A stretch of 64,000 nt of DNA from Mycobacterium sp. NBC_00419 (GTDB taxonomy: Bacteria > Actinomycetota > Actinomycetes > Mycobacteriales > Mycobacteriaceae), in the NCBI RefSeq assembly GCF_036023875.1, contig NZ_CP107931.1:5394001-5458000 (forward strand), read 5' to 3'. The notes beneath the pieces are model-generated. The model saw nothing but the letters and a program-made list of their open reading frames with translations, was not told the DNA's origin and searched no databases. Below, piece by piece: positions 11,191-25,529 of the stretch (positions are counted from its first letter, which is position 1; each line of letters opens with the position of its first letter). Both the position numbers and the translations under genes were made by a program.

Positions 11191-11886
11191 ATGTCTCGCA
11201 ATGCCTCTCGACGCCTCCGCGTCGTCGGGACGATCCTGACCGCACTGGCTCTGGTACTCGGTTTCGCCAGTCCCGCCCAGGCGGACCCGGGCGAGTGGGA
11301 CCCGACGCTGCCCAAGATTCTCAGCGCGGGGGCGCCCGGTGATCCGGTTGCCATCGCCAATGCCTCACTGCAGGCCACCCAGCAGGCCGCCCAGGCCACG
11401 ATGGACCTGGGCCGCAAGTTCCTGTCCGGTCTCGGATTCGGCGGCGGGTCGCCCACCGCGCTGGCGGGCGGGCGGGTCAGCGGGCCCCAGGCGATCGAGT
11501 ACGTCATCGCCCGCGGCGGCTCCCAGCGCGGGGTGCCCTACTCGTGGGGCGGCGGTGCGGTCAACGGGCCCAGTGCCGGCGTGGAACAAGACGCCGGAAA
11601 GATCGGCTATGACTGCTCGGGCTTCGTCCGCTACGCCTACGCGGGCGTGGGCGTACTGCTGCCCAAATACTCCGGCGATCAGTACACCGCCGGCCGGCAC
11701 GTCGCACCCTCGCAGGCCAAGCGCGGCGACTTGATCTTCTACGGCCCGGGCGGAACCCAGCACGTCACGATCTACCTCGGCAACGGCCAGATGCTGGAGG
11801 CGTCCTCCGCCGCCGGCCAGGTCACCGTCAGCCCGGTCCGCACCGCGGGCATGTCGCCGTATCTGACGCGGATCATCGAGACCTAG
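11191..11886 (+). CDS. ripB: peptidoglycan endopeptidase RipB
   Basis: A 231-residue secreted NlpC/P60 hydrolase, a short paralogue of RipA without the inhibitory coiled coil. The signal peptide has a basic start (MSRNASRRLR), a hydrophobic core and the cleavage site PAQA-DP. The segment after it (EWDPTLP...) matches the region just before the RipA catalytic domain. The catalytic Cys142 (YDCSGF) and His191 (QHVTIYLG) are again 49 apart, followed by the NGQMLEA strand shared with RipA. It lies 15 nt after ripA, indicating one operon and probable ancient duplication. Confidence 0.94.
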   Translation: MSRNASRRLRVVGTILTALALVLGFASPAQADPGEWDPTLPKILSAGAPGDPVAIANASLQATQQAAQATMDLGRKFLSGLGFGGGSPTALAGGRVSGPQAIEYVIARGGSQRGVPYSWGGGAVNGPSAGVEQDAGKIGYDCSGFVRYAYAGVGVLLPKYSGDQYTAGRHVAPSQAKRGDLIFYGPGGTQHVTIYLGNGQMLEASSAAGQVTVSPVRTAGMSPYLTRIIET

Positions 11887-11887
11887 C

Positions 11888-11928
11888 GCCCGCTGCGCAC
11901 CCGGCGCTCGACGCGCCAGCAAGCGGGC
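11888..11928 (+). terminator. branched hairpin between ripB and moxR1
   Basis: The outer arms GCCCGCT (11888-11894) and AGCGGGC (11922-11928) enclose an inner hairpin GGCGC/GCGCC (11903-11907, 11913-11917). It starts 2 nt after the ripB stop and has no U-tract. It may be a weak terminator or processing site separating hydrolase and moxR1 expression. Confidence 0.4.
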
Positions 11929-12025
11929 ACATCGACGGATTCAGGAACGCCTGGAATAGTTGTGTCAGGGCGCGCCCGCCAGTACCGGTGGTGCCCGAGT
12001 AATCCAACAGCTGTGGAGGAAGTTG

Positions 12026-13150
12026 ATGACGTCACCAGGTGGGTCGGTCCCGGGTTCTGCCCCCGGGGGTTTTGCCGGCCCGAGTGGATCTCCGGCCGCG
12101 CCGCCGCCCGGCGGTAATGGGCTGGCCAGTGAGGTGCACACCCTGGAACGGGCGATCTTCGAGGTCAAGCGGATCATCGTCGGCCAGGACCAGCTGGTCG
12201 AACGCATCCTGGTCGGGCTGCTCGCCAAGGGGCACGTCCTGCTCGAGGGTGTGCCCGGCGTGGCCAAGACGCTGGCTGTGGAGACCTTCGCCAAGGTCGT
12301 CGGCGGCACCTTCGCCCGCATCCAGTTCACTCCCGACCTGGTGCCCACCGACATCATCGGTACCCGCATCTACCGTCAGGGCCGCGAGGAGTTCGACATC
12401 GAACTCGGCCCGGTGGTGGTCAACTTCCTGCTCGCCGACGAGATCAACCGTGCGCCGGCAAAGGTCCAGTCGGCCCTGCTCGAAGTGATGGCCGAGCGCA
12501 AGATCTCCATCGGTGGCAAGACCTACCCGCTGCCCAAACCCTTCCTGGTGATGGCGACGCAGAACCCGATCGAGAACGAGGGCGTCTACCCGCTGCCCGA
12601 AGCTCAGCGCGACCGCTTCCTGTTCAAGATCAACGTCGACTACCCGTCGCCGGAGGAAGAGCGCGAGATCATCTACCGGATGGGTGTCACCCCGCCGGAG
12701 CCCAAGCAGATCCTCGAGACCGGTGACCTGCTGCGCCTGCAGGACGTGGCCGCCAACAACTTCGTGCACCACGCACTGGTGGACTACGTGGTGCGCGTGG
12801 TCACCGCGACACGGCGCCCCGAGCAGTTCGGGCTGCCCGACGTCAAGGCGTGGATCGCGTTCGGCGCCTCCCCGCGTGCCTCGCTGGGAATCATCGCCGC
12901 CGCCCGGGCCCTGGCCCTGGTGCGGGGCCGCGACTACGTCGTCCCGCAGGACGTCATCGACGTCATCCCCGACGTGCTGCGCCACCGCCTGGTGCTGACC
13001 TACGACGCGCTTGCCGACGATATCAAGGCGGAGACGGTGATCAGCCGGATCCTGCAGACCGTCGCTCTGCCCCAAGTCAATGCCGTTCCGGCGCAAGGAC
13101 ATTCGGTGGCCCCGGTGGTTCCCGCCGCGGCAGGTTCCAACGGTCGGTGA
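12026..13150 (+). CDS. moxR1: MoxR1 AAA+ ATPase
   Basis: A 374-residue MoxR-family AAA+ ATPase, a chaperone-like motor that works with von Willebrand (VWA) partner proteins. The N-terminal 30 residues are Gly/Pro/Ser-rich and disordered. The ATPase core has Walker A GVPGVAKT, Walker B LLADEINR, sensor-1 ATQNPIE and an arginine finger in PEAQRDRFLF. ATG 12026 is chosen because GGAGGA (12015-12020) lies 5 nt before it. The stop overlaps the GTG of the DUF58 gene, the classic MoxR-DUF58-VWA arrangement. M. tuberculosis MoxR1 is reported to bind RipA before export. Confidence 0.95.
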   Translation: MTSPGGSVPGSAPGGFAGPSGSPAAPPPGGNGLASEVHTLERAIFEVKRIIVGQDQLVERILVGLLAKGHVLLEGVPGVAKTLAVETFAKVVGGTFARIQFTPDLVPTDIIGTRIYRQGREEFDIELGPVVVNFLLADEINRAPAKVQSALLEVMAERKISIGGKTYPLPKPFLVMATQNPIENEGVYPLPEAQRDRFLFKINVDYPSPEEEREIIYRMGVTPPEPKQILETGDLLRLQDVAANNFVHHALVDYVVRVVTATRRPEQFGLPDVKAWIAFGASPRASLGIIAAARALALVRGRDYVVPQDVIDVIPDVLRHRLVLTYDALADDIKAETVISRILQTVALPQVNAVPAQGHSVAPVVPAAAGSNGR

Positions 13151-14087
13151 GCGAGTCCGAGACCGTCCACCCGCCGTCGTTCCAGCGCGGTGAGATCGGT
13201 GACGCCAAGCTGTCGGCCGCACTGCGCACCCTCGAGCTGACTATCAAGCGCAAACTCGACGGGGTCCTTCACGGTGACCATCTGGGCCTGATTCCCGGGC
13301 CCGGGTCCGAACCCGGGGATTCGCGCATGTACCAACCGGGCGACGACGTGCGCCGGATGGACTGGTCGGTCACCGCGCGCACGCAGGTGCCGCACGTCCG
13401 GCAGATGATCGCCGACCGTGAGCTGGAGACGTGGCTGGTGGTCGACATGTCGGCCAGCCTCGACTTCGGCACCGCCGGCTGCGAGAAGCGCGATCTGGCG
13501 GTGGCCGCCGCGGCGGCGATCACCTACCTCAACAGCGGCGGCGGCAACCGACTCGGCGCGATCATCGCCAACGGCGACCAGATCACCCGCGTCCCGGCCC
13601 TGTCCGGCCGCAACCACGAGCAGACGATGCTGCGGACCATCGCCACCATGCCGAAGGCGCCGCCCGGAGTGCGCGGAGATTTGTCCGCCGCCATCGATGC
13701 GCTGCGCCGGCCCGAGCGCCGCCGCGGCATGGCCGTCGTGATCAGTGACTTCCTTGGCCCGATCACCTGGATGCGTCCGCTGCGCGCGATCGCCGCCCGC
13801 CACGAAGTCCTCGGCATCGAGGTGCTCGACCCCCGCGACGTGGAGCTGCCCGACGTGGGCGACGTCATCCTGCAGGACACCGAGTCCGGGGTCACCCGCG
13901 AATTCACCATCGACGAGCAGCTGCGCGACGACTTCGCCCGCGCTGCCACGGCGCACCGTGATGAGGTGGCGCGCACCTTCCGCCGCTGCGGCGCGCCGAT
14001 GATGACCCTGCGCACCGACCGCGACTGGATCGCCGACATCGTGCGGTTCGTCGCATCCCGTCGCCGCGGCGCCATGGCGGGCCGCCA

Positions 14088-14091
<4 letters not shown>
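13147..14091 (+). CDS. DUF58 protein of the MoxR module (Rv1480-like)
   Basis: A 314-residue DUF58 protein. The family signature is at about residues 55-70 ([28 protein letters not shown], of which the [10 protein letters not shown] core is diagnostic), followed by a VWA-like half domain with [11 protein letters not shown] (MIDAS-type DxSxS) and VVISDF. These proteins partner MoxR ATPases as adaptors, probably at the membrane. GTG 13147 overlaps the moxR1 stop (GTGA) and the stop overlaps the next ATG (ATGA), so all three are translationally coupled. Substrate unknown. Confidence 0.9.
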
Positions 14092-15936
<1,845 letters not shown>

Positions 15937-15983
15937 GACATCGGCGTCACACGTCACAGCTTCACTAGAGGATAAGGACGGAC

Positions 15984-16793
15984 ATGGCAGGGCTTCTCGA
16001 AGGTAAGCGCATCCTGGTCACCGGGATCATCACCGACTCGTCGATCGCATTCCACATCGCACGCGTCGCCCAGGAGCAGGGCGCCGAGATCGTGTGCACC
16101 GGTTTCGACCGGCTGCGCCTGATCCAGCGCATCATCGACCGGCTGCCCAACCCGGCGCCGCTTCTGGAACTCGACGTGCAGAACCAAGAGCACCTCGACT
16201 CGCTGGCCGGCCGGATCACCGAGGTGATCGGCGAGGGCAACAAGCTCGACGGCGTGGTGCACTCGATCGGGTTCATGCCGCAGACCGGGATGGGCATCAA
16301 CCCGTTCTTCGACGCCCCCTACGAGGATGTCGCCAAGGGCATCCACATCTCGGCCTACTCGTATGCCTCGCTGGCCAAGGCCACGCTGCCGGTGATGAAT
16401 GCCGGCGGCGGCATCGTCGGCATGGACTTCGACCCGACCAGGGCGATGCCGGCCTACAACTGGATGACGGTGGCCAAGAGCGCACTGGAGTCGGTCAACC
16501 GCTTCGTGGCCCGCGAGGCCGGCCAGTACGGCGTGCGGTCCAATCTCGTTGCCGCAGGCCCCATTCGGACCCTGGCCATGAGCGCGATCGTGGGCGGTGC
16601 GCTCGGCGAAGCGGCCGGCGCGCAGATGCAGCTGCTCGAGGAGGGCTGGGATCAGCGTGCCCCGCTCGGCTGGGACATGAAGGATCCCACCCCGGTGGCC
16701 AAGACCGTGTGCGCACTCATGTCCGACTGGCTGCCCGCCACCACCGGGACGATCGTCTACGCCGACGGCGGCGCCAGCACGCAGTTGCTCTAG
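15984..16793 (+). CDS. inhA: enoyl-ACP reductase InhA
   Basis: The NADH-dependent trans-2-enoyl-ACP reductase of FAS-II and target of isoniazid and ethionamide. Exactly 269 residues, as in M. tuberculosis. Tyr158 and Lys165 of the active site are present ([11 protein letters not shown]), as is the NAD-binding [13 protein letters not shown]. Ser94 (VVHSIGFM), whose change to Ala gives isoniazid resistance, is wild type, and residue 21 is Ile. It is co-transcribed with fabG1 and hemH (hemH begins 4 nt after the stop codon). Confidence 0.98.
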   Translation: MAGLLEGKRILVTGIITDSSIAFHIARVAQEQGAEIVCTGFDRLRLIQRIIDRLPNPAPLLELDVQNQEHLDSLAGRITEVIGEGNKLDGVVHSIGFMPQTGMGINPFFDAPYEDVAKGIHISAYSYASLAKATLPVMNAGGGIVGMDFDPTRAMPAYNWMTVAKSALESVNRFVAREAGQYGVRSNLVAAGPIRTLAMSAIVGGALGEAAGAQMQLLEEGWDQRAPLGWDMKDPTPVAKTVCALMSDWLPATTGTIVYADGGASTQLL

Positions 16794-16796
16794 CGA

Positions 16797-17888
16797 ATGG
16801 CCGAGAACGTCGACGCGCTGCTGGTCATGTCTTTCGGCGGTCCCGAAGGTCCCGATCAGGTGATGCCCTTCCTGGAGAACGTCACCCGCGGCCGGGGGAT
16901 ACCTCCCGAGCGGCTCGCCGGTGTGGCCGAGCACTATCTGCACTTTGGTGGTGTCTCGCCGATCAACGCCATCAACCGCGCCCTCATCGACGAGATCGTC
17001 GCCGAACTCGCCGACCGGGGCGAGAACATTCCGGTGTACTTCGGTAACCGGAACTGGCATCCGTTCGTCGAAGACACCCTCGCCACCATGGCATCTGACG
17101 GCGTGCGCCGGGCGGCGGTGTTCAGCACGTCCGCCTGGGGCGGCTACTCGGGTTGCGCGCAGTACCAGGAGGACCTCAGCCGCGCCCGTAGTGCCGTCGG
17201 CGACGGTGCACCGGAATTGGTCAAGCTCCGCCAGTTCTTCGATCACCCGCTGCTGGTCGAGATGTTCGCCGAGGCGATCGCCGACGCGGCCGCGACCCTG
17301 CCCGAGTCATTGCGCGCAGACGCACGATTGGTGTTCACCGCGCACTCCATCCCGCTGCGTGCCGCCGACCGGTGCGGGCCGGATCTCTACGCGCGCCAGG
17401 TCGCCTACTGCGCGGGACTGGTTGCGGCGGCCGCCGGATACGATGACTACGACCAGGTGTGGCAGTCGCGGTCCGGGCCGCCGCAGGTGCCGTGGCTGGA
17501 ACCCGATGTCGGCGATCACCTTTCGGCCCTGGCGGCATCCGGTACCAAGGCAGTCATCGTGTGCCCGGTCGGCTTCGTCTCCGATCACATCGAGGTGATC
17601 TGGGATCTGGACAACGAATTGCGCGACCAGGCAGCTGAACTCGGCGTCACGCTCGCCAGGGCGTCGACTCCCAACGCGCAACGTCGCTTCGCGCGCCTGG
17701 TGCTCGACCTGCTCGACGAGGTACGCGAGGGCCGCGCGCCCAGCAGAGTCGCTGGCGCCCAGCCGGTTGCGGGCTACGGCTCGAGTGTCAACGGCCAGTT
17801 CTGCACGGCGGACTGTGTGGCCAGCGCCGCCGCCGCAGCCGCCGCGGGTCGCCCCGCTACTGCCAGGCCGACTCCAGAATCGCGGTGA
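16797..17888 (+). CDS. hemH: ferrochelatase
   Basis: Inserts Fe(II) into a porphyrin; in actinobacteria the product is coproheme of the coproporphyrin-dependent haem pathway. It is 363 residues, slightly longer than Rv1485 because of an Ala-rich tail. Landmarks are [22 protein letters not shown] at the start, the HSIP metal-site histidine motif (FTAHSIPL) and [13 protein letters not shown]. Cysteines in SGCAQY and in the C-terminal CTADC fit the [2Fe-2S] cluster reported for mycobacterial ferrochelatases. It is the third gene of the fabG1 operon. Its last 32 nt overlap the convergent Rv1486c-like gene. Confidence 0.96.
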   Translation: MAENVDALLVMSFGGPEGPDQVMPFLENVTRGRGIPPERLAGVAEHYLHFGGVSPINAINRALIDEIVAELADRGENIPVYFGNRNWHPFVEDTLATMASDGVRRAAVFSTSAWGGYSGCAQYQEDLSRARSAVGDGAPELVKLRQFFDHPLLVEMFAEAIADAAATLPESLRADARLVFTAHSIPLRAADRCGPDLYARQVAYCAGLVAAAAGYDDYDQVWQSRSGPPQVPWLEPDVGDHLSALAASGTKAVIVCPVGFVSDHIEVIWDLDNELRDQAAELGVTLARASTPNAQRRFARLVLDLLDEVREGRAPSRVAGAQPVAGYGSSVNGQFCTADCVASAAAAAAAGRPATARPTPESR

Positions 17889-18726
17889 CCGCGGCGATCC
17901 GGGCCGAGCGCACCACCGCGGCCAGCGGCCGCAGCGCCTCGTTGGCGATCTGAGCTTCCGACGCGCTTTGGATGCCGATCGGCATGAGCCCGGAGCTCAC
18001 CGTGATGATGGCGTCAACGCGGGCCGCGTTCTCCAGGACCCGCAGCGCCCGGGTCGGGGCATGGTCGGGGGCGCGGTGATGCTGGCTGGTTTCGAGCACC
18101 TGCTCGACAAGTCCGCGCGGGTCGTCCACTCCGCCTGCCGAACCCAGCTCCAGGGCACCCAGTGCCTCAGCGGCCGAGCGCACCGCCGAGCGCAGCGCAT
18201 ACTCGCTCTCACCGAGGTCGAGGTGTTCGGGCATGGGACCGGCCGGCAGCGAGTACACCGTCCAGGACAGCGCGCACAGTTCGGGAAACCGGTCGCCGTC
18301 GGGAAGCTCGTCATCGGCGTCGTCGTACTCGAAATCGGGTACCAGGCCGACGGCCTCGCCGTCTGGTCCGGAGATGATGATCGCCTCGCCGGAGGCCAGC
18401 GCGTCACGCTGGAACTGCGTACCGGGTGCCAGACCCCGCACATCGCCGGGTACCGGTAGCGCCACGGTGATCGAGGGCCGCGAAGGCCAGGCAACATCGG
18501 GTCGCCGGCCGGCGATGCTGCGCACCGTCTGCAGCAGCGACACCGCGCCCGCATCGTCGATATCAGGCCATGGCAGGCCGGTGCGGCCGGCGGCCACCGA
18601 GTCGTATGCGGTCACGGAATGTGTTGGCGCCCAGGAAGATAACGCGTCCAAGACATCGTCGGGCGCAGCCTGGCCCGCAAGCCAGGCGTTGGCCCACATC
18701 GATAGCGAAACACTGGGACACCACAT
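17857..18726 (-). CDS. conserved hypothetical protein (Rv1486c-like)
   Basis: A 289-residue cytoplasmic protein with no recognised catalytic motif; it matches Rv1486c in position, strand and length. It has a Gly/Pro-rich beta domain in the middle ([20 protein letters not shown]), an acidic loop ([14 protein letters not shown]) and helical C-terminal sequence. ATG 18726 is used because a TACACT -10 lies 9 nt upstream; longer in-frame extensions would run under nfeD. Its 3' end overlaps hemH by 32 nt. Function unknown. Confidence 0.8.
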   Translation of the reverse strand: MWCPSVSLSMWANAWLAGQAAPDDVLDALSSWAPTHSVTAYDSVAAGRTGLPWPDIDDAGAVSLLQTVRSIAGRRPDVAWPSRPSITVALPVPGDVRGLAPGTQFQRDALASGEAIIISGPDGEAVGLVPDFEYDDADDELPDGDRFPELCALSWTVYSLPAGPMPEHLDLGESEYALRSAVRSAAEALGALELGSAGGVDDPRGLVEQVLETSQHHRAPDHAPTRALRVLENAARVDAIITVSSGLMPIGIQSASEAQIANEALRPLAAVVRSARIAAVTAILESAWQ

Positions 18727-18735
18727 GATGTTGGA

Positions 18736-18741
18736 AGTGTA
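18736..18741 (-). promoter_or_regulatory. -10 box (TACACT) of the Rv1486c-like gene
   Basis: On the minus strand TACACT lies 9 nt before ATG 18726. It is divergent from the nfeD promoter at 18793, leaving only about 50 bp between the two -10 elements. Confidence 0.4.
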
Positions 18742-18792
18742 GTGGCTGGACCTTGAACTGGCCTTCTTCAACCATCCCTTCGGATTCCCGCG

Positions 18793-18798
18793 TATCGT
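18793..18798 (+). promoter_or_regulatory. -10 box (TATCGT), leaderless start of the nfeD-SPFH operon
   Basis: TATCGT is exactly 6 nt before ATG 18805 with no Shine-Dalgarno sequence, an ideal leaderless arrangement. Confidence 0.5.
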
Positions 18799-18804
18799 TG
18801 TGGT

Positions 18805-19239
18805 ATGCCCGCGGCGCTGATCTGGCTCATTTGCGCGCTGGGTCTTGCCGGGGCCGAAGCGCTCACCGGCGACATGTTCTTGGTGATGCTCTCCGGTGGT
18901 GCGCTGGCCGCCGCCGTGTCGAGTTGGCTTCTCGACTTGCCGGTGTGGGCCGACGGCGCGGTGTTCCTGGTCGTGTCGATCCTGCTGCTCGCACTGGTAC
19001 GCCCCGCCCTGCGGCGCAAACTGACGTCGGGGGAGGGCATGCAGGACCCGGTCAAGGCGCTGGAAGGCAAGAATGCGCTGGTGCTCGACCGGATAACGCA
19101 GCATGAAGGCCAGGTCAAGCTCGATGGCGAGGTCTGGACGGCCCGCCCCTACAACGACAACGATGTGTACGAAGCCGGCGACCACGTCACCGTCATGCAC
19201 ATCGACGGCGCCACCGCCGTCGTCTGGAAGAACGCGTGA
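18805..19239 (+). CDS. NfeD-family membrane protein
   Basis: A 144-residue short-form NfeD protein. Two to three hydrophobic segments ([51 protein letters not shown]) precede a C-terminal OB-fold domain ([23 protein letters not shown]..., with the typical G-x-V-x-L-D-G strand). NfeD proteins pair with SPFH/stomatin proteins in membrane microdomains. Here the partner gene starts 35 nt downstream. Matches Rv1487. Confidence 0.9.
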   Translation: MPAALIWLICALGLAGAEALTGDMFLVMLSGGALAAAVSSWLLDLPVWADGAVFLVVSILLLALVRPALRRKLTSGEGMQDPVKALEGKNALVLDRITQHEGQVKLDGEVWTARPYNDNDVYEAGDHVTVMHIDGATAVVWKNA

Positions 19240-19274
19240 GACATCAGGACCAAACCCTGTAAGGAGAAGCTTCA

Positions 19275-20492
19275 ATGGACGGTGCCATAGCCGGTCTCGT
19301 ACTGCTGGCGGTGTTGGTGATCTTCGCCGTCATCATCGTCGCGAAATCCGTCGCCCTGATCCCGCAGGCCGAAGCCGCGGTCATCGAGCGACTGGGCCGA
19401 TACAGCAAGACGGTGTCGGGCCAGCTGACGCTGCTGGTGCCCTTCATCGACCGGATCCGCGCCCGCGTCGACCTGCGCGAACGGGTGGTCTCGTTCCCGC
19501 CGCAGCCGGTGATCACCGAGGACAACCTGACGGTCAACATCGATACCGTCGTCTACTTCCAGGTGACCAATCCGCAGGCCGCGGTCTACCAGATCAGCAA
19601 CTACATCGTCGGTGTCGAGCAGCTGACCACCACCACCCTGCGCAACGTGGTTGGCGGCATGACGCTGGAACAGACCCTGACCTCACGCGACCAGATCAAC
19701 GGCCAGCTGCGCGGCGTTCTCGACGAGGCCACCGGCCGCTGGGGTCTGCGGGTTGCCCGGGTGGAGTTGCGCAGTATCGACCCGCCGCCGTCGATCCAGG
19801 ACTCGATGGAAAAGCAGATGCGGGCCGACCGTGAGAAACGCGCGATGATCCTGACGGCCGAGGGCACCCGGGAGGCCTCGATCAAGCAGGCCGAGGGTCA
19901 GAAGCAGGCGCAGATTCTGGCGGCCGAGGGCGCCAAGCAAGCGGCGATCCTGGCCGCCGAGGCCGACCGGCAGTCCCGCATGCTGCGTGCCCAGGGTGAG
20001 CGGGCCGCCCAGTACTTGCAGGCTCAGGGCCAGGCCAAGGCCATCGAGAAGACCTTCGCGGCGATCAAGGCCGGCCGGCCCACCCCGGAGCTGCTGGCCT
20101 ACCAGTACCTGCAGACGCTGCCGCTGATGGCCAAGGGCGAGGCGAACAAGGTGTGGGTGGTGCCCAGCGACTTCGGCTCGGCGCTGCAGGGCTTCACCAA
20201 ACTGCTCGGTGCGCCGGGCGAGGACGGGGTGTTCCGCTATACGCCGTCACCGGTGGATACCGACCTGCCGAAGCCCGAGGACGACAGCGACGAGGTCAAG
20301 GACTGGTTCAACACCCAGACCGATCCCGAGATCGCCCAGGCGGTGGCGGCTGCGGTCGCCGATGCCCGCTCCAGCGATATCAGCGCGCTGACGGCGGCAC
20401 CCGTGGATCCGCTGCCGGCGATGCAGTATCCGCCGCTGTCCCAGCAGCAGATCGATTCCTCGGGCCCGCGGCACGGGTCGACGGAGAGCTAA
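19275..20492 (+). CDS. SPFH/stomatin-like protein (Rv1488-like)
   Basis: A 405-residue stomatin-type scaffold protein anchored by one N-terminal helix (about residues 5-25). The SPFH domain (about 28-200) includes [18 protein letters not shown]. It is followed by an Ala/Glu/Gln-rich coiled coil (about 195-265, repeated AEGxKQA units) used for oligomerisation, and an acidic C-terminal tail. ATG 19275 follows AAGGAGAAG. It is the second gene of the nfeD operon, and the two proteins are expected to act together in membrane-domain organisation. Its stop overlaps that of the convergent TVP38 gene by 4 nt. Confidence 0.92.
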   Translation: MDGAIAGLVLLAVLVIFAVIIVAKSVALIPQAEAAVIERLGRYSKTVSGQLTLLVPFIDRIRARVDLRERVVSFPPQPVITEDNLTVNIDTVVYFQVTNPQAAVYQISNYIVGVEQLTTTTLRNVVGGMTLEQTLTSRDQINGQLRGVLDEATGRWGLRVARVELRSIDPPPSIQDSMEKQMRADREKRAMILTAEGTREASIKQAEGQKQAQILAAEGAKQAAILAAEADRQSRMLRAQGERAAQYLQAQGQAKAIEKTFAAIKAGRPTPELLAYQYLQTLPLMAKGEANKVWVVPSDFGSALQGFTKLLGAPGEDGVFRYTPSPVDTDLPKPEDDSDEVKDWFNTQTDPEIAQAVAAAVADARSSDISALTAAPVDPLPAMQYPPLSQQQIDSSGPRHGSTES

Positions 20493-21244
20493 CTGGTCGG
20501 TGCCGGCTCGGCATCGGGCTCCAGGTCCGCTGCCGGCTGCGCCGGGCGGTGCTGGCGCCGGTAGTGCCGGGTCTCGTAGATCAGCCCGGCCATTCCGACG
20601 CAGGCCGTACACAGGGAGACCAGCACGAGCAGCGGACTGACGTTTCCGGTCAGGGCGTCACCGAGGATCACCACCGCGGCGGTCCCCGGCAGGAGGCCGA
20701 TGAGCGTGGCCAGAAGGTAGGGCCCCAGCCGCACCGCCGACGCGCCCGCCGCGTAGTTGAGCACCGAGAAGGGAACGGCCGGAATCATCCGCAACGACAG
20801 GATCGCCGGCCAGCCCCTGGCGCGTAGCCGCGCGTCCACCGTTGCCACCGCCGAATGGCTGACCACGCTGCTGAGCTGCCAGCCCAGCGCGCGCACCAGC
20901 AGCAGCGCGATCACCGCGCTGCACGTGCTGGCCGTCACCGCGATACCGACCCCGAGCGCCGGGCCGAACAACAGGCCGGCAGCCAGGGTGAAGGCGGTGC
21001 GGGGAAACGGGAACACGGTGACGACGATGTGTGCACCGAGGAACGCCAGCGGGAACCACGGGCCGACCGAGGTGGCCCAGTCGCGAAGCTGGACGGCGGT
21101 CGGCAGCGGGACCAGAAGCGCGATTGCGACGAGAATCACAATGGCGGTGAGGGTGACGACGAGCCGGGTGGCAGACACCTGACGCGCGGCGGCTACCAGC
21201 GCGGAGGTGACGTTGCGCAGGGTGGTGCGGGCGTTCGACGTCAC
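20489..21244 (-). CDS. TVP38/TMEM64 (DedA-related) membrane protein
   Basis: A 251-residue integral membrane protein of the VTT/SNARE-associated family. About six hydrophobic segments are present, with the family motif region VFPFPRTAFTLAAGLLFGPALG and a re-entrant ARGWPAILSLRMIPAVPFSVLNYAAG. Relatives are linked to lipid scrambling or transport, but the substrate here is unknown. The GTG at 21244 is preferred to a longer start because a TAATCT -10 is 8 nt upstream and the length then matches Rv1491c (252). Confidence 0.85.
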   Translation of the reverse strand: MTSNARTTLRNVTSALVAAARQVSATRLVVTLTAIVILVAIALLVPLPTAVQLRDWATSVGPWFPLAFLGAHIVVTVFPFPRTAFTLAAGLLFGPALGVGIAVTASTCSAVIALLLVRALGWQLSSVVSHSAVATVDARLRARGWPAILSLRMIPAVPFSVLNYAAGASAVRLGPYLLATLIGLLPGTAAVVILGDALTGNVSPLLVLVSLCTACVGMAGLIYETRHYRRQHRPAQPAADLEPDAEPAPTS

Positions 21245-21252
21245 GTTTACCA

Positions 21253-21258
21253 AGATTA
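21253..21258 (-). promoter_or_regulatory. -10 box (TAATCT) of the TVP38-family gene
   Basis: On the minus strand TAATCT lies 8 nt before GTG 21244 and supports the shorter start. It is divergent from the mutA promoter region (TAGCCT near 21347 on the plus strand). Confidence 0.4.
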
Positions 21259-21411
21259 CGGGCAGTTTGTGATGGGCTCGCGGACGAGAACCCAATTCCG
21301 TGCCGTGGGTCCCGACGCGCCGACGCCCCCGCTCACGCCATCATTTAGCCTGAGTAGCTGATGGTGCGTCCCGCCGCGGGCCGCCACATGCTGCGACAAC
21401 AGGAGTTGCCG

Positions 21412-23247
21412 GTGTCGGTGAAGGTGGACGAGGAGCGCGCCCGCTGGCGCACTGCGGTGGCGGGTGTGCTCGCCAAGAGCAGCCGTCGAGATCCCGCTGA
21501 TCTGCCGGCCGAACCGGAACGCCTGCTCGACTCGCCGACGTACGAGGGGTTTCCGATCCGCCCGCTGTACACCTCGCTCGACGAGCTGCCTGAGCCGCCG
21601 CTGCCGGGGACCTGGCCATTCATCCGCGGTGGTGACGCGCACCGCGACGTGAACGCGGGATGGAAAGTGGCCGAGGCGTTTCCGGCCTCGGAGGCTCCGG
21701 TCGCCGACGGCAACGCGGCGGTGCTCGACGCCCTCGCCGACGGGGTCAGCGCGCTGGTCCTGCAGGTCGGCGAACATGGGGTGAGCCCCGCTGACCTCGA
21801 TCGGCTGCTGGAGGGTGTCTACCTGGACCTGGCGCCGGTCGTCCTGGACGCGGGCGCGGACTTCACGGCTGCGGCGGATGCCGTGCTAGCTCTGGTGGCG
21901 GGCGCCGATGACGCCAAACGGGCCGCGATGTCGATCGACCTGGGCGCCGACCCGCTGACCGCGCCGCTGAGCGGACGCCAGGCCGCGTCCGCCGAGGACG
22001 TCGTGAGCGTTGCCTCGGGGCTGGCGGGCAAGCCGGGTGTGCGCGCGATCACCGTGGACGGCGCGGCCCTGCATAACCGCGGCGCGAACGCGGCCTGGGA
22101 ACTCGCCGGTGCGTTGGGCGCGGCGGTGGACTACGTGCGGTTGCTGACCGACGCCGGTATCGATCTCGCCGCCGCGTTGCGGCAGGTCAGCTTCCGGTTG
22201 GTGGCCGACGACGACCAGTTCATGACGATCGCGAAGTTCCGCGCGGCCCGCCAGCTGTGGGCCAGGGTCGCCGAGGTGCTCGGCGCGCCGCAGAGCGGGG
22301 CGACGGTGCTGCACGCTGTGACCTCGTTGCCGATGATGACCCAGCGCGACCCGTGGGTGAACATGCTGCGGACCACGCTGGCCGCCTTCGGCGCGGGCGT
22401 CGGGGGAGCCGACACCGTGCAGGTGCTCACCTTCGACGTGGCGATCCCCGGCGGATTCCCGGGTGTCGGGTCCGGTTTTGCCCGGCGTATCGCGCGCAAT
22501 ACCCAGCTGCTGCTGCTCGAGGAGTCCCACATCGGCCGCGTGCTCGACCCTGCCGGCGGTTCCTGGTACGTCGAGGACCTCACCGAAAGCCTTGCCGCTC
22601 AGGCGTGGTCGCACTTCCAGGACATCGAGGCCCGCGGCGGGTTCGTCGCTGCCCGTGATCACATCGCCGAGCAGGTCGAGCAGGTCCGCGCGCGGCGCGC
22701 CGACGACATCGCCCACCGGCGTACCGCGATCACCGGCGTCAACGAATTCCCGAACCTCACCGAACCTGTTCTGCCGCGCAGTGACTCGTCAGCGGCTGTG
22801 CAGCGCTACGCCGCCGGGTTTGAAGCACTGCGCGACCGCTCCGACGCGCACCTGGAGCGCACCGGGTCACGTCCGGCAGTGGTGCTGCTGCCGCTGGGAC
22901 CGCTCGCCGAGCACAACATCAGGGCCACCTTCGCCGCCAATCTGCTCGCATCGGGCGGCATCGACACCGTCAACCCGGGAACCGTCGACGCCGCCGGGGT
23001 GGCCGGTGCGGTCGCCGATGCCGGCGCAACCGTCGCGGTCATCTGCGGCACCGACGCCCGGTACGGCACCGACAGCGCCGCAGTGGTCCAGGCCGCACGG
23101 TCGGCCGGCCTCGAGCACATCCTGCTGGCAGGTCCGGAGAAGGCGGTCGCCGACAACTCGGGCGATGCCAGACCCGACGGGTATCTGACCGCGAAGATCG
23201 ATGCGGTCGAAGCGCTTTCGTCACTGCTCACCCGATTGGGGGCCTGA
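21412..23247 (+). CDS. mutA: methylmalonyl-CoA mutase small subunit
   Basis: The 611-residue non-catalytic (B12-free) subunit of the MutAB heterodimer, which interconverts succinyl-CoA and (R)-methylmalonyl-CoA. The TIM-barrel half is recognisable ([23 protein letters not shown]-like [14 protein letters not shown]), and a degenerate cobalamin-type domain follows at the C-terminus without the DxHxxG motif. GTG 21412 is chosen because AGGAG (21401-21405) is 6 nt upstream; an in-frame ATG at 21361 would add 17 residues. It is 5 nt from mutB. Confidence 0.95.
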   Translation: MSVKVDEERARWRTAVAGVLAKSSRRDPADLPAEPERLLDSPTYEGFPIRPLYTSLDELPEPPLPGTWPFIRGGDAHRDVNAGWKVAEAFPASEAPVADGNAAVLDALADGVSALVLQVGEHGVSPADLDRLLEGVYLDLAPVVLDAGADFTAAADAVLALVAGADDAKRAAMSIDLGADPLTAPLSGRQAASAEDVVSVASGLAGKPGVRAITVDGAALHNRGANAAWELAGALGAAVDYVRLLTDAGIDLAAALRQVSFRLVADDDQFMTIAKFRAARQLWARVAEVLGAPQSGATVLHAVTSLPMMTQRDPWVNMLRTTLAAFGAGVGGADTVQVLTFDVAIPGGFPGVGSGFARRIARNTQLLLLEESHIGRVLDPAGGSWYVEDLTESLAAQAWSHFQDIEARGGFVAARDHIAEQVEQVRARRADDIAHRRTAITGVNEFPNLTEPVLPRSDSSAAVQRYAAGFEALRDRSDAHLERTGSRPAVVLLPLGPLAEHNIRATFAANLLASGGIDTVNPGTVDAAGVAGAVADAGATVAVICGTDARYGTDSAAVVQAARSAGLEHILLAGPEKAVADNSGDARPDGYLTAKIDAVEALSSLLTRLGA

Positions 23248-23252
23248 CTCCT

Positions 23253-25528
<2,276 letters not shown>

Positions 25529-25529
<1 letters not shown>
